Below are positions 1 to 8,004 of a stretch of DNA of 30,641 nucleotides, piece after piece; position 1 is the first letter of the stretch; every line of letters begins with the position of its first letter. Source of the stretch: RGIG6291 sp964602275 (GTDB taxonomy: Bacteria; Bacillota; Clostridia; TANB77; UBA1234). Both the position numbers and the translations under genes were made by a program. The DNA is taken from contig CAZRQF010000006.1 of the NCBI GenBank assembly GCA_964602275.1, positions 1 through 30,641 of the forward strand, given 5' to 3'. The notes under the pieces were generated by a model that was not told the DNA's origin, searched no databases, and worked only from the letters and a program-made list of their open reading frames with translations.

Positions 1-196
1 TTTCAGCCTTGATTTCTGGATTGATTTCTCTTCCATCTTCATAGTATTGTGTACATGCTTCTGTTGATATTGTAAAACCTTGTGGAACAGGTAGACCTAA
101 ATTTGTCATTTCTGCAAGGTTTGCACCTTTACCACCAAGAAGCTCTCTCATATCTGCATTTCCTTCACTAAAAAGATAAACATACTTTTTGCTCAT
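1..196 (-). CDS. ppdK: pyruvate, phosphate dikinase, N-terminal part (cut by window edge)
   Basis: Only the first 65 codons lie in the window; the gene continues past the left edge. The product begins MSKKYVYLFSEGNADMRELL and continues with GGKGANLAEMTNLGLPVPQG, the conserved N-terminal ATP-grasp (nucleotide-binding) start of PPDK. PPDK interconverts PEP, AMP and pyrophosphate with pyruvate, ATP and phosphate, and in anaerobic Clostridia works in glycolysis or gluconeogenesis. The ATG at 194-196 is preceded by an AGGAGG ribosome binding site at about 204-209. A good sigma-A promoter lies further upstream at 257-285, so the gene probably has its own transcript, separate from the ATP-grasp gene before it. 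The start is secure; nothing can be said about the rest of the protein. Confidence 0.95.
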   Translation of the reverse strand, partial: MSKKYVYLFSEGNADMRELLGGKGANLAEMTNLGLPVPQGFTISTEACTQYYEDGREINPEIKAE

Positions 197-256
197 TTAA
201 ATTCCTCCTTGTTTTATCTAAATTTTTGTCTTCTCATTAGTATTCTAACCTTTTGT

Positions 257-285
257 ATTATATATTCTTTCTATTTAAAAATCAA
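257..285 (-). promoter_or_regulatory. sigma-A promoter of ppdK
   Basis: On the minus strand, TTGATT (280-285) and TATAAT (257-262) are separated by exactly 17 bases. The -10 box is a perfect match and the -35 box matches TTGACA at four of six positions. It lies in the gap between the ATP-grasp gene and ppdK, about 60 bases before the ppdK start. Confidence 0.75.
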
Positions 286-299
286 GTATTTATTATGCA

Positions 300-1313
300 C
301 TAATAGCCGATAGCTTTTTTGAATTTTGGAAGTATCCCAATTGCACCATTTTCCATTCTTTCAGCCACTTGATAAATGTCATGACCTGGGAATTGATTTC
401 CCTCTATTAATGTCACACCATCTTTAGTTATTGCAACATCCCAACCAACATATCTTACCTTTTGACTCATTAAAGCAGCAGCTTTTACCATAGATAATGC
501 TTCGTCCCATTTTGGAATTTGAAAACCTTTTATAGTTGTTCCCGAAATTGGATGTTTTTCATACAATTTGCCTGTTTTATCAACCGCTTCTTCAAGTATA
601 ACACCCGTATTCTCATCAACCTTTGCAGTCATTCCACCACTATTAAAATTATCTACACATTTTCCGTTTCCAATTCGTATAAATGTCGCAAGCACGGTTA
701 CTTCGTTTTTTTCATTCATTGCGGTAACCATTCTTATGGTGTTTACGCTACTTGAGTTTAAGCTGTTCATATTTTCATGCTGTACAATTAATTCTTCTAA
801 AAGTTCAAGTTTATTATCAACTAAATGTTTATATATTTTTTCATAATTCTTTTTATATTTTGCTACATCTATTTTTTCTATTCCTTTGCCACACTGTCCA
901 TTATTAGGCTTTGCCATAAAGACTTGATGCGACTTCATAAAATTTATAGCTTCTTCTTTTTTCTCAGATATCGGATATATCCAATCTCTGGTTATAAATT
1001 TTGAAAATGTAGCATTAAATTCATTTTTATTATCAAATATGTGCCAATAATTTTTATCATTTAATTTTCTAACATATTTATTATTTATTCCTCTAGTAAG
1101 CATAGTTTTTCTTTGCTCGCCAGTAAGTTTATAAAAGCCAATAACATCGTAGTCAACATATCCTGCACCGTACCTCATGCCACTCCATACCATATCATAA
1201 AAAGTATAGAATTTACTTTTATTAGCTTTTTTACTAACTCTGCTTACACTGTCAAAGAAATTTTTATAATTCATGTTAAACAATCTTTTTAATATATAAA
1301 TAGGATTTGCCAT
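300..1313 (-). CDS. ATP-grasp protein, sugar-transfer-associated type
   Basis: A 337-residue protein resembling the sugar-transfer-associated ATP-grasp family, whose members often lie in polysaccharide or cell-surface loci. Visible features are the nucleotide-binding stretch FMAKPNNGQCGKGI near residue 135, a central NTIRMVTAMN strand, and the C-terminal metal- and ATP-binding pattern GWDVAITKDGVTLIEGNQFPG. There is no signal peptide or membrane segment, so it should be cytoplasmic. I chose the ATG at 1313 (protein start MANPIYILK) over the upstream in-frame codon at 1331 because AGGAGG at 1321-1326 sits seven bases before it. It follows glyS by 27 bases with no terminator between, so it probably shares the glycine T-box transcript. 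Its substrate is unknown; a carboxylate-amine ligase is the family expectation only. Confidence 0.75.
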   Translation of the reverse strand: MANPIYILKRLFNMNYKNFFDSVSRVSKKANKSKFYTFYDMVWSGMRYGAGYVDYDVIGFYKLTGEQRKTMLTRGINNKYVRKLNDKNYWHIFDNKNEFNATFSKFITRDWIYPISEKKEEAINFMKSHQVFMAKPNNGQCGKGIEKIDVAKYKKNYEKIYKHLVDNKLELLEELIVQHENMNSLNSSSVNTIRMVTAMNEKNEVTVLATFIRIGNGKCVDNFNSGGMTAKVDENTGVILEEAVDKTGKLYEKHPISGTTIKGFQIPKWDEALSMVKAAALMSQKVRYVGWDVAITKDGVTLIEGNQFPGHDIYQVAERMENGAIGILPKFKKAIGY

Positions 1314-1340
1314 TTTTGTTCCTCCTATCAAATTAATATT

Positions 1341-2729
1341 TTAAAATTTAATTTTTTCTTCTATATACTTTTCAAGCTCGCTTATAGGAAGTCTAATTTG
1401 CTCCATTGTATCTCGATCTCTAACAGTTACTGTATTATCTTCTAATGTATCAAAATCAACTGTAATACAAAATGGAGTTCCAATTTCGTCTTCTCTTCTA
1501 TATCTCTTACCAATGCTTCCAGCTTCATCATAATCAATATTAAACTTCTTAGAAAGTTCGTCATACACTTTTGTCGCTTTTTCACTTAGTTTCTTTGAAA
1601 GTGGCAATACTGCTGCTTTAAACGGTGCAAGAGCAGGGCTTAAGTGAAGTACAGTTCTTACATCGCCCTCTGCTATTTCTTCTTCGTCATATGCATCGCA
1701 TAAAAACATTAAGAATAATCTATCTACACCAACTGCTGGTTCTACACAATAAGGCACATACTTTTCGTTTGTTTCAGGATCTAGGTAAGTTAAATCTTGT
1801 TTTGAAGCTTCCATATGTCTTGATAAATCATAGTCTGTTCTATCGGCGATGCCCCAAAGCTCGCCCCAACCAAATGGGAATAAATATTCTATGTCTGTTG
1901 TACCTTTACTGTAAAAAGAAAGTTCTTCTTTTGAATGTTCTCTCATTCTTAAGTTTTCTTCTTTCGCACCAAGAGAAATCAAAAAGTTTTTGCAATGTTC
2001 TTTCCAATATTCATACCACTCTAAATCAGTACCAGGTTTGCAGAAAAATTCAAGTTCCATTTGTTCAAATTCTCTAGTTCTAAAAATAAAGTTACCTGGT
2101 GTTATTTCGTTTCTAAAAGAACGACCCATTTGTCCAATACCCATAGGCATTTTCTTTCTAGTTGTTCTAAGAACATTTTTAAAATTAACAAACATACCTT
2201 GTGCTGTTTCAGGTCTTAAATATACTTCTGATTTAGCATCTTCTGTAACACCCATAAAAGTCTTAAACATCAAGTTAAATTTTCTTATATCTGTAAAATC
2301 ACATTTTCCGCAATCAGGACAAGCAATATGATTATCATTTATAAATTTTACAAGCTCTTCATTTGCCCATCCATCTAAGCCAGAGATTTCTTTTCCGTTT
2401 TGAAATGCCCATTCTTCAATAAGTTTATCTGCTCTGTGTCTTGTTTTACAAGCTTTACAATCTATAAGAGGATCACTAAAGCCACCAACATGACCCGTTG
2501 TAACCCAAACTTGCGGATTCATAATAATTGCAGCATCGATACCAACATTATATTTTGATTCCTTTATAAATTTTTGCCACCAAGCATCTTTAATATTCTT
2601 TTTAAGCTCTGCTCCTAATGGACCATAATCCCAAGAATTTGCAAGTCCACCATATATTTCAGAACCTGCATAAACAAAACCTCTGCTCTTACATAAACTT
2701 ACGATTTTTTCCATTGATTTTTCTGTCAT
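1341..2729 (-). CDS. glyS: glycine--tRNA ligase, homodimeric type
   Basis: A 462-residue class II aminoacyl-tRNA synthetase that attaches glycine to tRNA-Gly. The N-terminus (KIVSLCKSRGFVYAGSEIYG) and the stretch NSWDYGPLGAELKKNI are typical of the single-chain glycyl-tRNA synthetase rather than the alpha/beta form. Class II motif 2 is visible as FRNEITPG followed by FRTREFEQMELEFFC, motif 3 appears as EPAVGVDRLFLMFL, and the C-terminal anticodon-binding domain ends in EKYIEEKIKF. Length is normal. The ATG at 2729 has a GGAGG site eight bases upstream. Expression is predicted to be controlled by the glycine T-box leader at 2812-3014. The ATP-grasp gene follows closely. Confidence 0.96.
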   Translation of the reverse strand: MTEKSMEKIVSLCKSRGFVYAGSEIYGGLANSWDYGPLGAELKKNIKDAWWQKFIKESKYNVGIDAAIIMNPQVWVTTGHVGGFSDPLIDCKACKTRHRADKLIEEWAFQNGKEISGLDGWANEELVKFINDNHIACPDCGKCDFTDIRKFNLMFKTFMGVTEDAKSEVYLRPETAQGMFVNFKNVLRTTRKKMPMGIGQMGRSFRNEITPGNFIFRTREFEQMELEFFCKPGTDLEWYEYWKEHCKNFLISLGAKEENLRMREHSKEELSFYSKGTTDIEYLFPFGWGELWGIADRTDYDLSRHMEASKQDLTYLDPETNEKYVPYCVEPAVGVDRLFLMFLCDAYDEEEIAEGDVRTVLHLSPALAPFKAAVLPLSKKLSEKATKVYDELSKKFNIDYDEAGSIGKRYRREDEIGTPFCITVDFDTLEDNTVTVRDRDTMEQIRLPISELEKYIEEKIKF

Positions 2730-2811
2730 TTTAAAATCCTCCTTTTATTATATTATTAGCAATTCGCACCTGTATGTCCGGTTTTACGGCTAAGTCAAAA
2801 ATATGACATCT

Positions 2812-2851
2812 AAAAAAAGTCCCCAGGCACGACTTTTTCATGCCTAGGGAC
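2812..2851 (-). terminator. T-box-controlled intrinsic terminator
   Basis: An 11-base-pair GC-rich hairpin with one wobble, followed by seven T residues in the minus direction. It is mutually exclusive with the antiterminator built around the T-box sequence at 2861-2875. Low uncharged tRNA-Gly should leave it formed and stop transcription before glyS. Confidence 0.88.
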
Positions 2852-3014
2852 GAATTTTTTCCGCGGTTCCACCCTAGTTAGTAGTTTCCTACTCACTCTT
2901 GTTTTTAGCTCCAAAGCTCCTTTCACTATTTTGCTTTACCTATATTCCAGCTACATAGGCTCTCTTTAAAAACATTTCATAGTTACTCTTCTTCTTCAAC
3001 GCCATTTTACTTTA
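2812..3014 (-). promoter_or_regulatory. T-box leader of glyS (glycine tRNA-sensing)
   Basis: The minus strand between the promoter at 3022-3050 and glyS carries a T-box leader. Stem I shows AGAGAGCC and GCTGGAATATAGG in the usual distal positions. The T-box proper, AGGGTGGAACCGCGG, is at 2861-2875. Its TGGA bulge sequence would pair with the UCCA end of uncharged tRNA-Gly, which fits the downstream glycyl-tRNA synthetase. A terminator hairpin follows: the arm at 2841-2851 pairs with the arm at 2819-2829 with one G-T wobble, then a T run at 2812-2818. A GGA glycine codon at 2918-2920, downstream of stem I's distal part, is a possible specifier, but I have not folded the leader and this assignment is weak. 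Confidence 0.93.
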
Positions 3015-3021
3015 TACAAGG

Positions 3022-3050
3022 ATAATACCACCTATCATTTTAAAAGTCAA
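3022..3050 (-). promoter_or_regulatory. sigma-A promoter of the glyS T-box transcript
   Basis: TTGACT (3045-3050) and TATTAT (3022-3027) are spaced by 17 bases on the minus strand, each one mismatch from consensus. The -35 box begins three bases after the stop codon of the SLH-domain gene, so the promoter is packed directly against the preceding gene. Confidence 0.8.
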
Positions 3051-3053
3051 TCA

Positions 3054-4190
3054 TTAACCTTTTATCATATAAAAATTATAAAATACTACTGCAACTTCCG
3101 CTCTTGTTGCTACTGCTTTTGGTAAAAAGTTGTTTTCTGCATTTCCTTTCATTACATTATATGATTTTAAAGTCTTTACTGCATCTACTGCCCAGGTGCT
3201 TATGTCGTCATTATCATTGTATTCTATTTCTTCTATTTCGCCATAATCTTTTCCAGTATACTCTATATAATTTGCAAACATTACAGCAAGTTCTTCTCTT
3301 GTTATGTTTCTATTTGGATTAAATTCTGTTTCTGAAACGCCTTTTGCTATTCCATTTTCTACTGCCCACGCTACATATTCTTCATAATATGCTCCACTTG
3401 ATACATCTGTAAAGCTTGTAGTTCTTCCCTCTGGCTTTACTCCTGCAACTCTTCCTAATACCGTTACTACCATCGCTCTTGTCATTGGTTCATCTGGTGA
3501 AAACTTGTCACTACCAGTTCCATTAAAAATGCCTTCTCTTGTAACATACTCTATCTTTCCTTTTGCCCAATGATTTTCAATATCAGAGTAAAGAGCTTGT
3601 TGTACAGGCACTTTGTTTTCTTTTTCATCAGTTGCAACCCACTTAGCATATAAAGTTAAATCTTTTTGAAGCCATGTCTTTTTATATTCTGTTTTGTATT
3701 CTGCATCTAAGTACCAACCTGCAAATGTATAGCCATCTCTTGTAAGTTCTGGCAATGTTGGTTCTAATCCTCTTTGGCATTTTAATTTTGTTTCGCCATC
3801 CGCACTTACTAGTGTAATATAATGATATGTAGTTGTGTTACTTCCTACAGCAGCTGAAGTTGCAGTTACTTCTACACGACAAGAAATTGTTTTTTCTTCT
3901 CCCTCGTCAATTGAATATGTATAATAAACTGTTGCTATACCTGTTCCAACTGCTTCTAATGATTTTTTGTCCGATGTAAATTTTACTACCGTTTTATCTG
4001 ATATTTCAAAATTTGAGTAATCAAGCTCATGCCCATAAACAGTCATTATCCCTGTAATTGATTGTGTAGTACCTAATGCCATTGTAAATTTTTTAAACGA
4101 AAATGAAATTTTTGTTAAAGCTGCAAATACAGTTGAACTAATCAACATTATTGTTATTAGTAAAAAACTAATAATAGATTTTTTATTCAT
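3054..4190 (-). CDS. secreted S-layer-homology protein with an InlB B-type repeat
   Basis: A 378-residue exported cell-wall protein. The N-terminus has a classic signal peptide (positive MNKK, then SIISFLLITIMLISSTVFA, cleavage probably after VFA). A beta-rich region follows, with GIATVYYTYS resembling a bacterial Ig-like fold. Residues of about 122-185 form one Listeria-Bacteroides (InlB B) repeat, recognisable from TRDGYTFAGWYLDAEYKTEY and LTLYAKW. Three SLH modules fill the C-terminal half (starts near YSDIENHWAKGKI, FTDVSSGAYYEEYVAWAVEN and DNDDISTWAVDAVKTLKSYN), each followed by an F-P or N-P-type acidic segment and a TRAE or TREE motif. SLH modules normally anchor proteins to pyruvylated wall polymers. 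The start has a GAGAGGAG site. There is no terminator before the glyS promoter. Confidence 0.88.
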   Translation of the reverse strand: MNKKSIISFLLITIMLISSTVFAALTKISFSFKKFTMALGTTQSITGIMTVYGHELDYSNFEISDKTVVKFTSDKKSLEAVGTGIATVYYTYSIDEGEEKTISCRVEVTATSAAVGSNTTTYHYITLVSADGETKLKCQRGLEPTLPELTRDGYTFAGWYLDAEYKTEYKKTWLQKDLTLYAKWVATDEKENKVPVQQALYSDIENHWAKGKIEYVTREGIFNGTGSDKFSPDEPMTRAMVVTVLGRVAGVKPEGRTTSFTDVSSGAYYEEYVAWAVENGIAKGVSETEFNPNRNITREELAVMFANYIEYTGKDYGEIEEIEYNDNDDISTWAVDAVKTLKSYNVMKGNAENNFLPKAVATRAEVAVVFYNFYMIKG

Positions 4191-4227
4191 ATTTTTTCTC
4201 CTCTCATTTTTATCTATATAAATGCAT

Positions 4228-4968
4228 TTAATATTTCTGCACTTTATATTCTTTTTCTAATTTTTCAGTTAAATATATCTGTGCCAAAATTCTAAGCTCT
4301 TCAATAGACTTTTGCGGAATTTCAAATGCAAAAAGCTTTTTTGCATCACAAGAAAGTATATAAATTAGTGCCGAAAAAGATGTTTTATCTAGCTCGATTG
4401 CACCTTTATCTACCTTTGCACAAGCAGAGCATTTTATTCCATCATCTCTTATGCTAAAATAGAAGTTTTCCATATCTTCTGTGATAGTTTTACCGCAGCT
4501 TACACATCTTGATATTTTGGGTAAAAAGCCTATCAACGCAAGTAATCTTAGCTCGAAAGTTAATAAAATCAAGTCCAAATCTTTTTTAGTTTCTGAAAGC
4601 GTATAAATCGTATTTAAAAGTAATTGCAAAACTTGTCCGCTTGGCTGATTTTCTCCCGTTACATCATAAATTATTTTTGTAATTGTTGATGCATAAGAAA
4701 GTTTTTCAATGTCAATTCTAACATTATAAAATAATTCTATTATCTCTGCCGAATTTAATGAATACGTATCATTTGGGCTTTTAAAGATAATCATATCACT
4801 AAAAGCCAAATATTCTGAACAATTTAGTAAAGCATTTTTTGTCTTCTTAGCACCTTTGCAAAATACACTAATTTTGCCCATATCCGGTGTCAAAACTGTT
4901 AATACTTTATCATTATCAGAAGAACTAGCTACGCTAATTACTATTCCCTTCGTTTTTATCAATCCCAT
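4228..4968 (-). CDS. recO: DNA repair protein RecO
   Basis: A 246-residue RecO, which loads RecA onto SSB-covered single-stranded DNA together with RecR. The N-terminal OB fold is seen in the start MGLIKTKGIVISVASSSDND and in KISVFCKGAKK, and a zinc-finger-like pair CVSC and CSAC flanks about 28 residues in the middle. I chose the ATG at 4968 over the in-frame GTG at 4977, because that GTG lies inside the AGGTGAG ribosome binding site. The first 35 bases overlap the 3' end of yqzL in another frame, so the two are probably translationally coupled. It is part of the conserved cdd-era-yqzL-recO cluster. Confidence 0.93.
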   Translation of the reverse strand: MGLIKTKGIVISVASSSDNDKVLTVLTPDMGKISVFCKGAKKTKNALLNCSEYLAFSDMIIFKSPNDTYSLNSAEIIELFYNVRIDIEKLSYASTITKIIYDVTGENQPSGQVLQLLLNTIYTLSETKKDLDLILLTFELRLLALIGFLPKISRCVSCGKTITEDMENFYFSIRDDGIKCSACAKVDKGAIELDKTSFSALIYILSCDAKKLFAFEIPQKSIEELRILAQIYLTEKLEKEYKVQKY

Positions 4969-5101
4969 TTTTCTCACCTAGAAAATTTACCGCATTTGTT
5001 TCTAAATTAATTTGCTCATTTTCTTCATATTCTCGCATAATTAAATATGCGTCTAAATTGCCAGTGTTTTTAAAAATTTGCCATGCAAACTCCTTATTCA
5101 T
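4934..5101 (-). CDS. yqzL: YqzL-like small protein
   Basis: A 55-residue ORF between era and recO. Its start, MNKEFAWQIFKNTGNLDAYL, matches the small YqzL family in spacing of the aromatic residues and the T-G-N-L/I-D-x-Y-L core. In Bacillus and Clostridium this family sits exactly here. Its molecular role is not known. The ATG at 5101 has a GGAGGT site four bases upstream. The last 35 bases overlap recO in a different reading frame. The C-terminal tail after about residue 28 is not family-like and is probably shaped by the overlap. Confidence 0.85.
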   Translation of the reverse strand: MNKEFAWQIFKNTGNLDAYLIMREYEENEQINLETNAVNFLGEKNGIDKNEGNSN

Positions 5102-5118
5102 TCGTACCTCCATTTTTC

Positions 5119-6003
5119 TTACGCCTTAAAAACTTGCTTCATCTTGCTTTCGTTATCTCTCCAACCTTCTTTTACTTTAACCCACAACTGAAGATTTACA
5201 TTTGATTGCATCATTTCTTCTATATCTTCTCTAGCGTGTGTTCCGATAACTTTTAATTTTTCGCCATTTTTACCAATTATTATGCCTTTATGTGATTTTC
5301 TTTCACAATATATTGTAGCTTCTATATCATATAATTTTTTACCTTTTCTTTTTTTCATAGAAGTAACTTCAACTGCTATACCATGTGGAATTTCGTCATC
5401 TAATACTTTTAAAGCTTTTTCTCTTATTGTTTCTTCTATAATTTGTCTTTCTGTTTGGTTAGTAAAGTCATCTTTTCCATAATATTCTGGTCCTTCAGGC
5501 AAAAGTTCAATTATTTTTTGAATTAAGTCTTCAACGCCATCATTTTTCATTGCAGATATTGGAATTATAGCTTCAAAATTATGTCTTTCACTATATAGTT
5601 TTATAAGTTCTAATAAACTTTCTTTTTTTACTAAATCAACTTTATTTATTACTAGAATAGTTTTTGTTTTATAGGCAATTACTTTATTTAAAATAAATTC
5701 ATTTGCCGTGCCAATTCCTCTATCAGTTGCATCAATCAAGTATAAAATCAAATCTACTCCCGCTGAGGCATCTTCAATTGTTTCTGCCATCTTTTCGCCT
5801 AATTTATTTTTAGGTTTGTGAATTCCTGGCGTATCTGTAAATATAATTTGTGCATTATCTCTATTTATTATTCCTTGAATTGCTGTTCTTGTTGTTTGTG
5901 GCTTGTTGCTCACTATTGCTATTTTTTGTCCTGCTATACAATTTAATAGTGTTGACTTTCCAACATTTGGTCTTCCAAGTATTGTTACAAATCCTGATTT
6001 CAT
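5119..6003 (-). CDS. era: GTPase Era
   Basis: A 294-residue Era, a GTPase that binds the 3' end of 16S rRNA and assists 30S subunit assembly. The G1 loop is GRPNVGKSTLLN near residue 10, the effector region includes SNKPQTTR, G3 is DTPGIHKP, G4 is NKVD and G5 lies in ISAMKNDG. The C-terminal half is a KH RNA-binding domain with the signature KGIIIGKNGEKLKVIG. Length is normal. The ATG at 6003 has a TAAGGAGGA site. cdd lies 27 bases upstream and yqzL immediately downstream, so all are likely one transcript. Confidence 0.97.
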   Translation of the reverse strand: MKSGFVTILGRPNVGKSTLLNCIAGQKIAIVSNKPQTTRTAIQGIINRDNAQIIFTDTPGIHKPKNKLGEKMAETIEDASAGVDLILYLIDATDRGIGTANEFILNKVIAYKTKTILVINKVDLVKKESLLELIKLYSERHNFEAIIPISAMKNDGVEDLIQKIIELLPEGPEYYGKDDFTNQTERQIIEETIREKALKVLDDEIPHGIAVEVTSMKKRKGKKLYDIEATIYCERKSHKGIIIGKNGEKLKVIGTHAREDIEEMMQSNVNLQLWVKVKEGWRDNESKMKQVFKA

Positions 6004-6030
6004 ATTTTCCTCCTTAGTTCATTACTCAAA

Positions 6031-6429
6031 TTAAAATTCAAATGTTTCTGGTAATAGCTCTTTTAATTTAAATGTTTTTTCTTTTAATTCGCTATTTTCT
6101 TCATATCCCATGATAACTTCAATATCGCCACCAAAATCAGACAAAAACTGTCTACATGCACCGCATGGCGTTGTATAAGTTAATTCATTTTCCATTCCAC
6201 CAACTACTGCAATTTTGGTAAATTCTTTTTCACCATCATACAAAGCTTTAACAAGTGCAACTCTTTCTGCACATATAGATAATCCATAGCTTGAGCATTC
6301 CATATTTGCTCCTTGATACACCTTGCCAGACTTTGTAAGAAGTGCCGCTCCAACTTTAAAATTTGAATATTTGGCATGTGCATTCTTCTTTGCTTCTATT
6401 GCTAATTTTACAAGTTCTAAATTTTCCAT
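6031..6429 (-). CDS. cdd: cytidine deaminase
   Basis: A 132-residue homotetramer-type cytidine deaminase of pyrimidine salvage, converting cytidine and deoxycytidine to uridine and deoxyuridine. The zinc site is complete: CAERVAL supplies the cysteine ligand and catalytic glutamate, and PCGACRQ supplies the other two cysteines. Substrate-binding residues appear in KVGAALLTKSGKVYQGAN. It starts with ATG at 6429 behind an AGAGGT site and sits between the DUF3048 gene and era, the usual Firmicutes order. Confidence 0.95.
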   Translation of the reverse strand: MENLELVKLAIEAKKNAHAKYSNFKVGAALLTKSGKVYQGANMECSSYGLSICAERVALVKALYDGEKEFTKIAVVGGMENELTYTTPCGACRQFLSDFGGDIEVIMGYEENSELKEKTFKLKELLPETFEF

Positions 6430-6441
6430 TTTTCTACCTCT

Positions 6442-7500
6442 TTATTTTATTTCAATTTTACCAGTAATAGGTACAATTTGCACCCAAGTGATTCCATCGT
6501 TTACTTTTATTTCATTTCCCTCTAAATCTGTATAAACTGTTCTACCGCTTCTTGTCGTCTTAGTCCATTTTATAGGAATATATTCGCCATTTGTTATGTA
6601 ATATCCATCGCCCGAACCTATATTGTATAAATCTCTTCTTCCTTTATCTTCTGTGTCTGGCAAAAGTTCATCTCTTACATAAATTGCAATTATATTTTTA
6701 GCATAAAATCTTTCGCCTGTAAATCTATCTTTGTGTTCATAATTTCTTTTGCTTCTTAAATAAATTTTGTTTTCTTCATCATATGTATATGTTGTACTTT
6801 GTAGATTTGAATACTTAATGTATACTTCATTTGCTTCTTGATTGCTTTCTAAATTTGTATCTTTTTCGTTATATTTCACAACAGACTCTGCATCAGAAGT
6901 TGTTCTATACTTTTTGTAACCAGCATACTTTAAAATATTTGCCATACTGGTAAAAGCATTGTGATATGAGCTTTTTGGCTCTTCTCTCCAATAGAAAGAA
7001 TCATAAATACCATTTATGTTATTTATTCCTAAAGTTTTTATATCTGACTGTGCTTTTGGGCTCCATCCAAAATGAACATATATAGCATCATGTTCTAGTG
7101 CATAGTCTAAGAAATAATGTCTTGAGCTTCTAACAGGTCCTATTTTTTCAGGCATTGCACCTTTAAAAAATGCCATTATTCTGCTCTCTCCGCCCTCTAT
7201 GATAAATTCATATAGCATGTATGCATCGTTTAAGCCAGCATGACTTGTTACTGCTGTTTCATTATCAATCATAACTGCAATCGGTCTATCATCTCCCGAA
7301 AATATTTTAGGTCCTGTATATGGTTCTTCTTCCTCTATTGGCTCTATTTCTTCATCTACAATGTCTGTCACACCAAGTACATCAGATGGTTTTTCTTCTT
7401 TTATATCTTTTTGAGTATGACTCATTGCCCCCCAAATAACTCCTACAATAATAAGAATTGCTATTAAAAACGCTATAACTATACTTTTATTATTTTTCAT
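6442..7500 (-). CDS. membrane-anchored DUF3048 protein (YerB-like)
   Basis: A 352-residue protein with one N-terminal transmembrane anchor (residues about 7-26) and an acidic Glu/Pro-rich linker, followed by the two DUF3048 domains on the outer side. Family hallmarks are RPIAVMIDN, the central segment GGESRIMAFFKGAMPEKIGP with VRSSRHYFLD, and a C-terminal beta-rich DUF3048_C region ending in TRSGRTVYTDLEGNEIKVND. There is no lipobox cysteine, unlike lipoprotein YerB of Bacillus, so it should stay attached by the uncleaved helix. The function of the family is not established. It is 12 bases upstream of cdd. Confidence 0.85.
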   Translation of the reverse strand: MKNNKSIVIAFLIAILIIVGVIWGAMSHTQKDIKEEKPSDVLGVTDIVDEEIEPIEEEEPYTGPKIFSGDDRPIAVMIDNETAVTSHAGLNDAYMLYEFIIEGGESRIMAFFKGAMPEKIGPVRSSRHYFLDYALEHDAIYVHFGWSPKAQSDIKTLGINNINGIYDSFYWREEPKSSYHNAFTSMANILKYAGYKKYRTTSDAESVVKYNEKDTNLESNQEANEVYIKYSNLQSTTYTYDEENKIYLRSKRNYEHKDRFTGERFYAKNIIAIYVRDELLPDTEDKGRRDLYNIGSGDGYYITNGEYIPIKWTKTTRSGRTVYTDLEGNEIKVNDGITWVQIVPITGKIEIK

Positions 7501-7515
7501 ATATTCTCACCCTTT

Positions 7516-7983
7516 TTATCTAAGTATATTTAATTTTTCTAATATTTTTTCTTCTTTAGCTCTCATTTGTTCTTTTTCTTCGTCTATCATATGGTCATAA
7601 CCAAGCAAATGTAGCATGCCATGAGTAGTTAAATATGCAAGCTCTCTTTCAAAAGAATGGCCATACTCTTCCGATTGTTCTTTTACTTTAGGAATAGAAA
7701 TTATAATATCTCCTAAAATTTCTTCTTCAAATATATTATCCTCTCTTTTTAAAGCTGGGATTTCTTCTCTTTCATACATTGGAAAAGATAATACATCCGT
7801 TGGTCTATCAACATCTCGATATTGTTTGTTGATTTTATGTATCTCTTCATTATTTGTTAATGTGATACTTATATACAAATCATGCACAATTTCTTCTTCT
7901 TCTAAAACAGCTTGTACAACTTTCTTTAGCAAAACTTCTTCGTTTTCAAGTTTTTCTATATTATTATAATCAATTTCTACCAT
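7516..7983 (-). CDS. ybeY: endoribonuclease YbeY (16S rRNA maturation)
   Basis: A 155-residue zinc-dependent endoribonuclease needed for 16S rRNA 3'-end processing and ribosome quality control. The metal site HGMLHLLGYDH near residue 118 is complete, and the conserved DVLSFPM stretch precedes it. Length is typical. The start ATG at 7983 has an AAAGGA site. It lies 15 bases upstream of the DUF3048 gene and 21 bases after the stop of the helical protein of unknown function. In most Clostridia phoH precedes ybeY; phoH is absent from this position. Confidence 0.95.
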   Translation of the reverse strand: MVEIDYNNIEKLENEEVLLKKVVQAVLEEEEIVHDLYISITLTNNEEIHKINKQYRDVDRPTDVLSFPMYEREEIPALKREDNIFEEEILGDIIISIPKVKEQSEEYGHSFERELAYLTTHGMLHLLGYDHMIDEEKEQMRAKEEKILEKLNILR

Positions 7984-8004
7984 TACAAAATCCTTTCATT
8001 ACAT

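Noticed and set aside
1625..2331. Open frames on the plus strand inside glyS
   Set aside because: They are antisense shadows without ribosome binding sites, and contain no recognisable family features.
4969..4977. GTG start of recO at 4977
   Set aside because: The GTG is part of the AGGTGAG ribosome binding site for the ATG at 4968.
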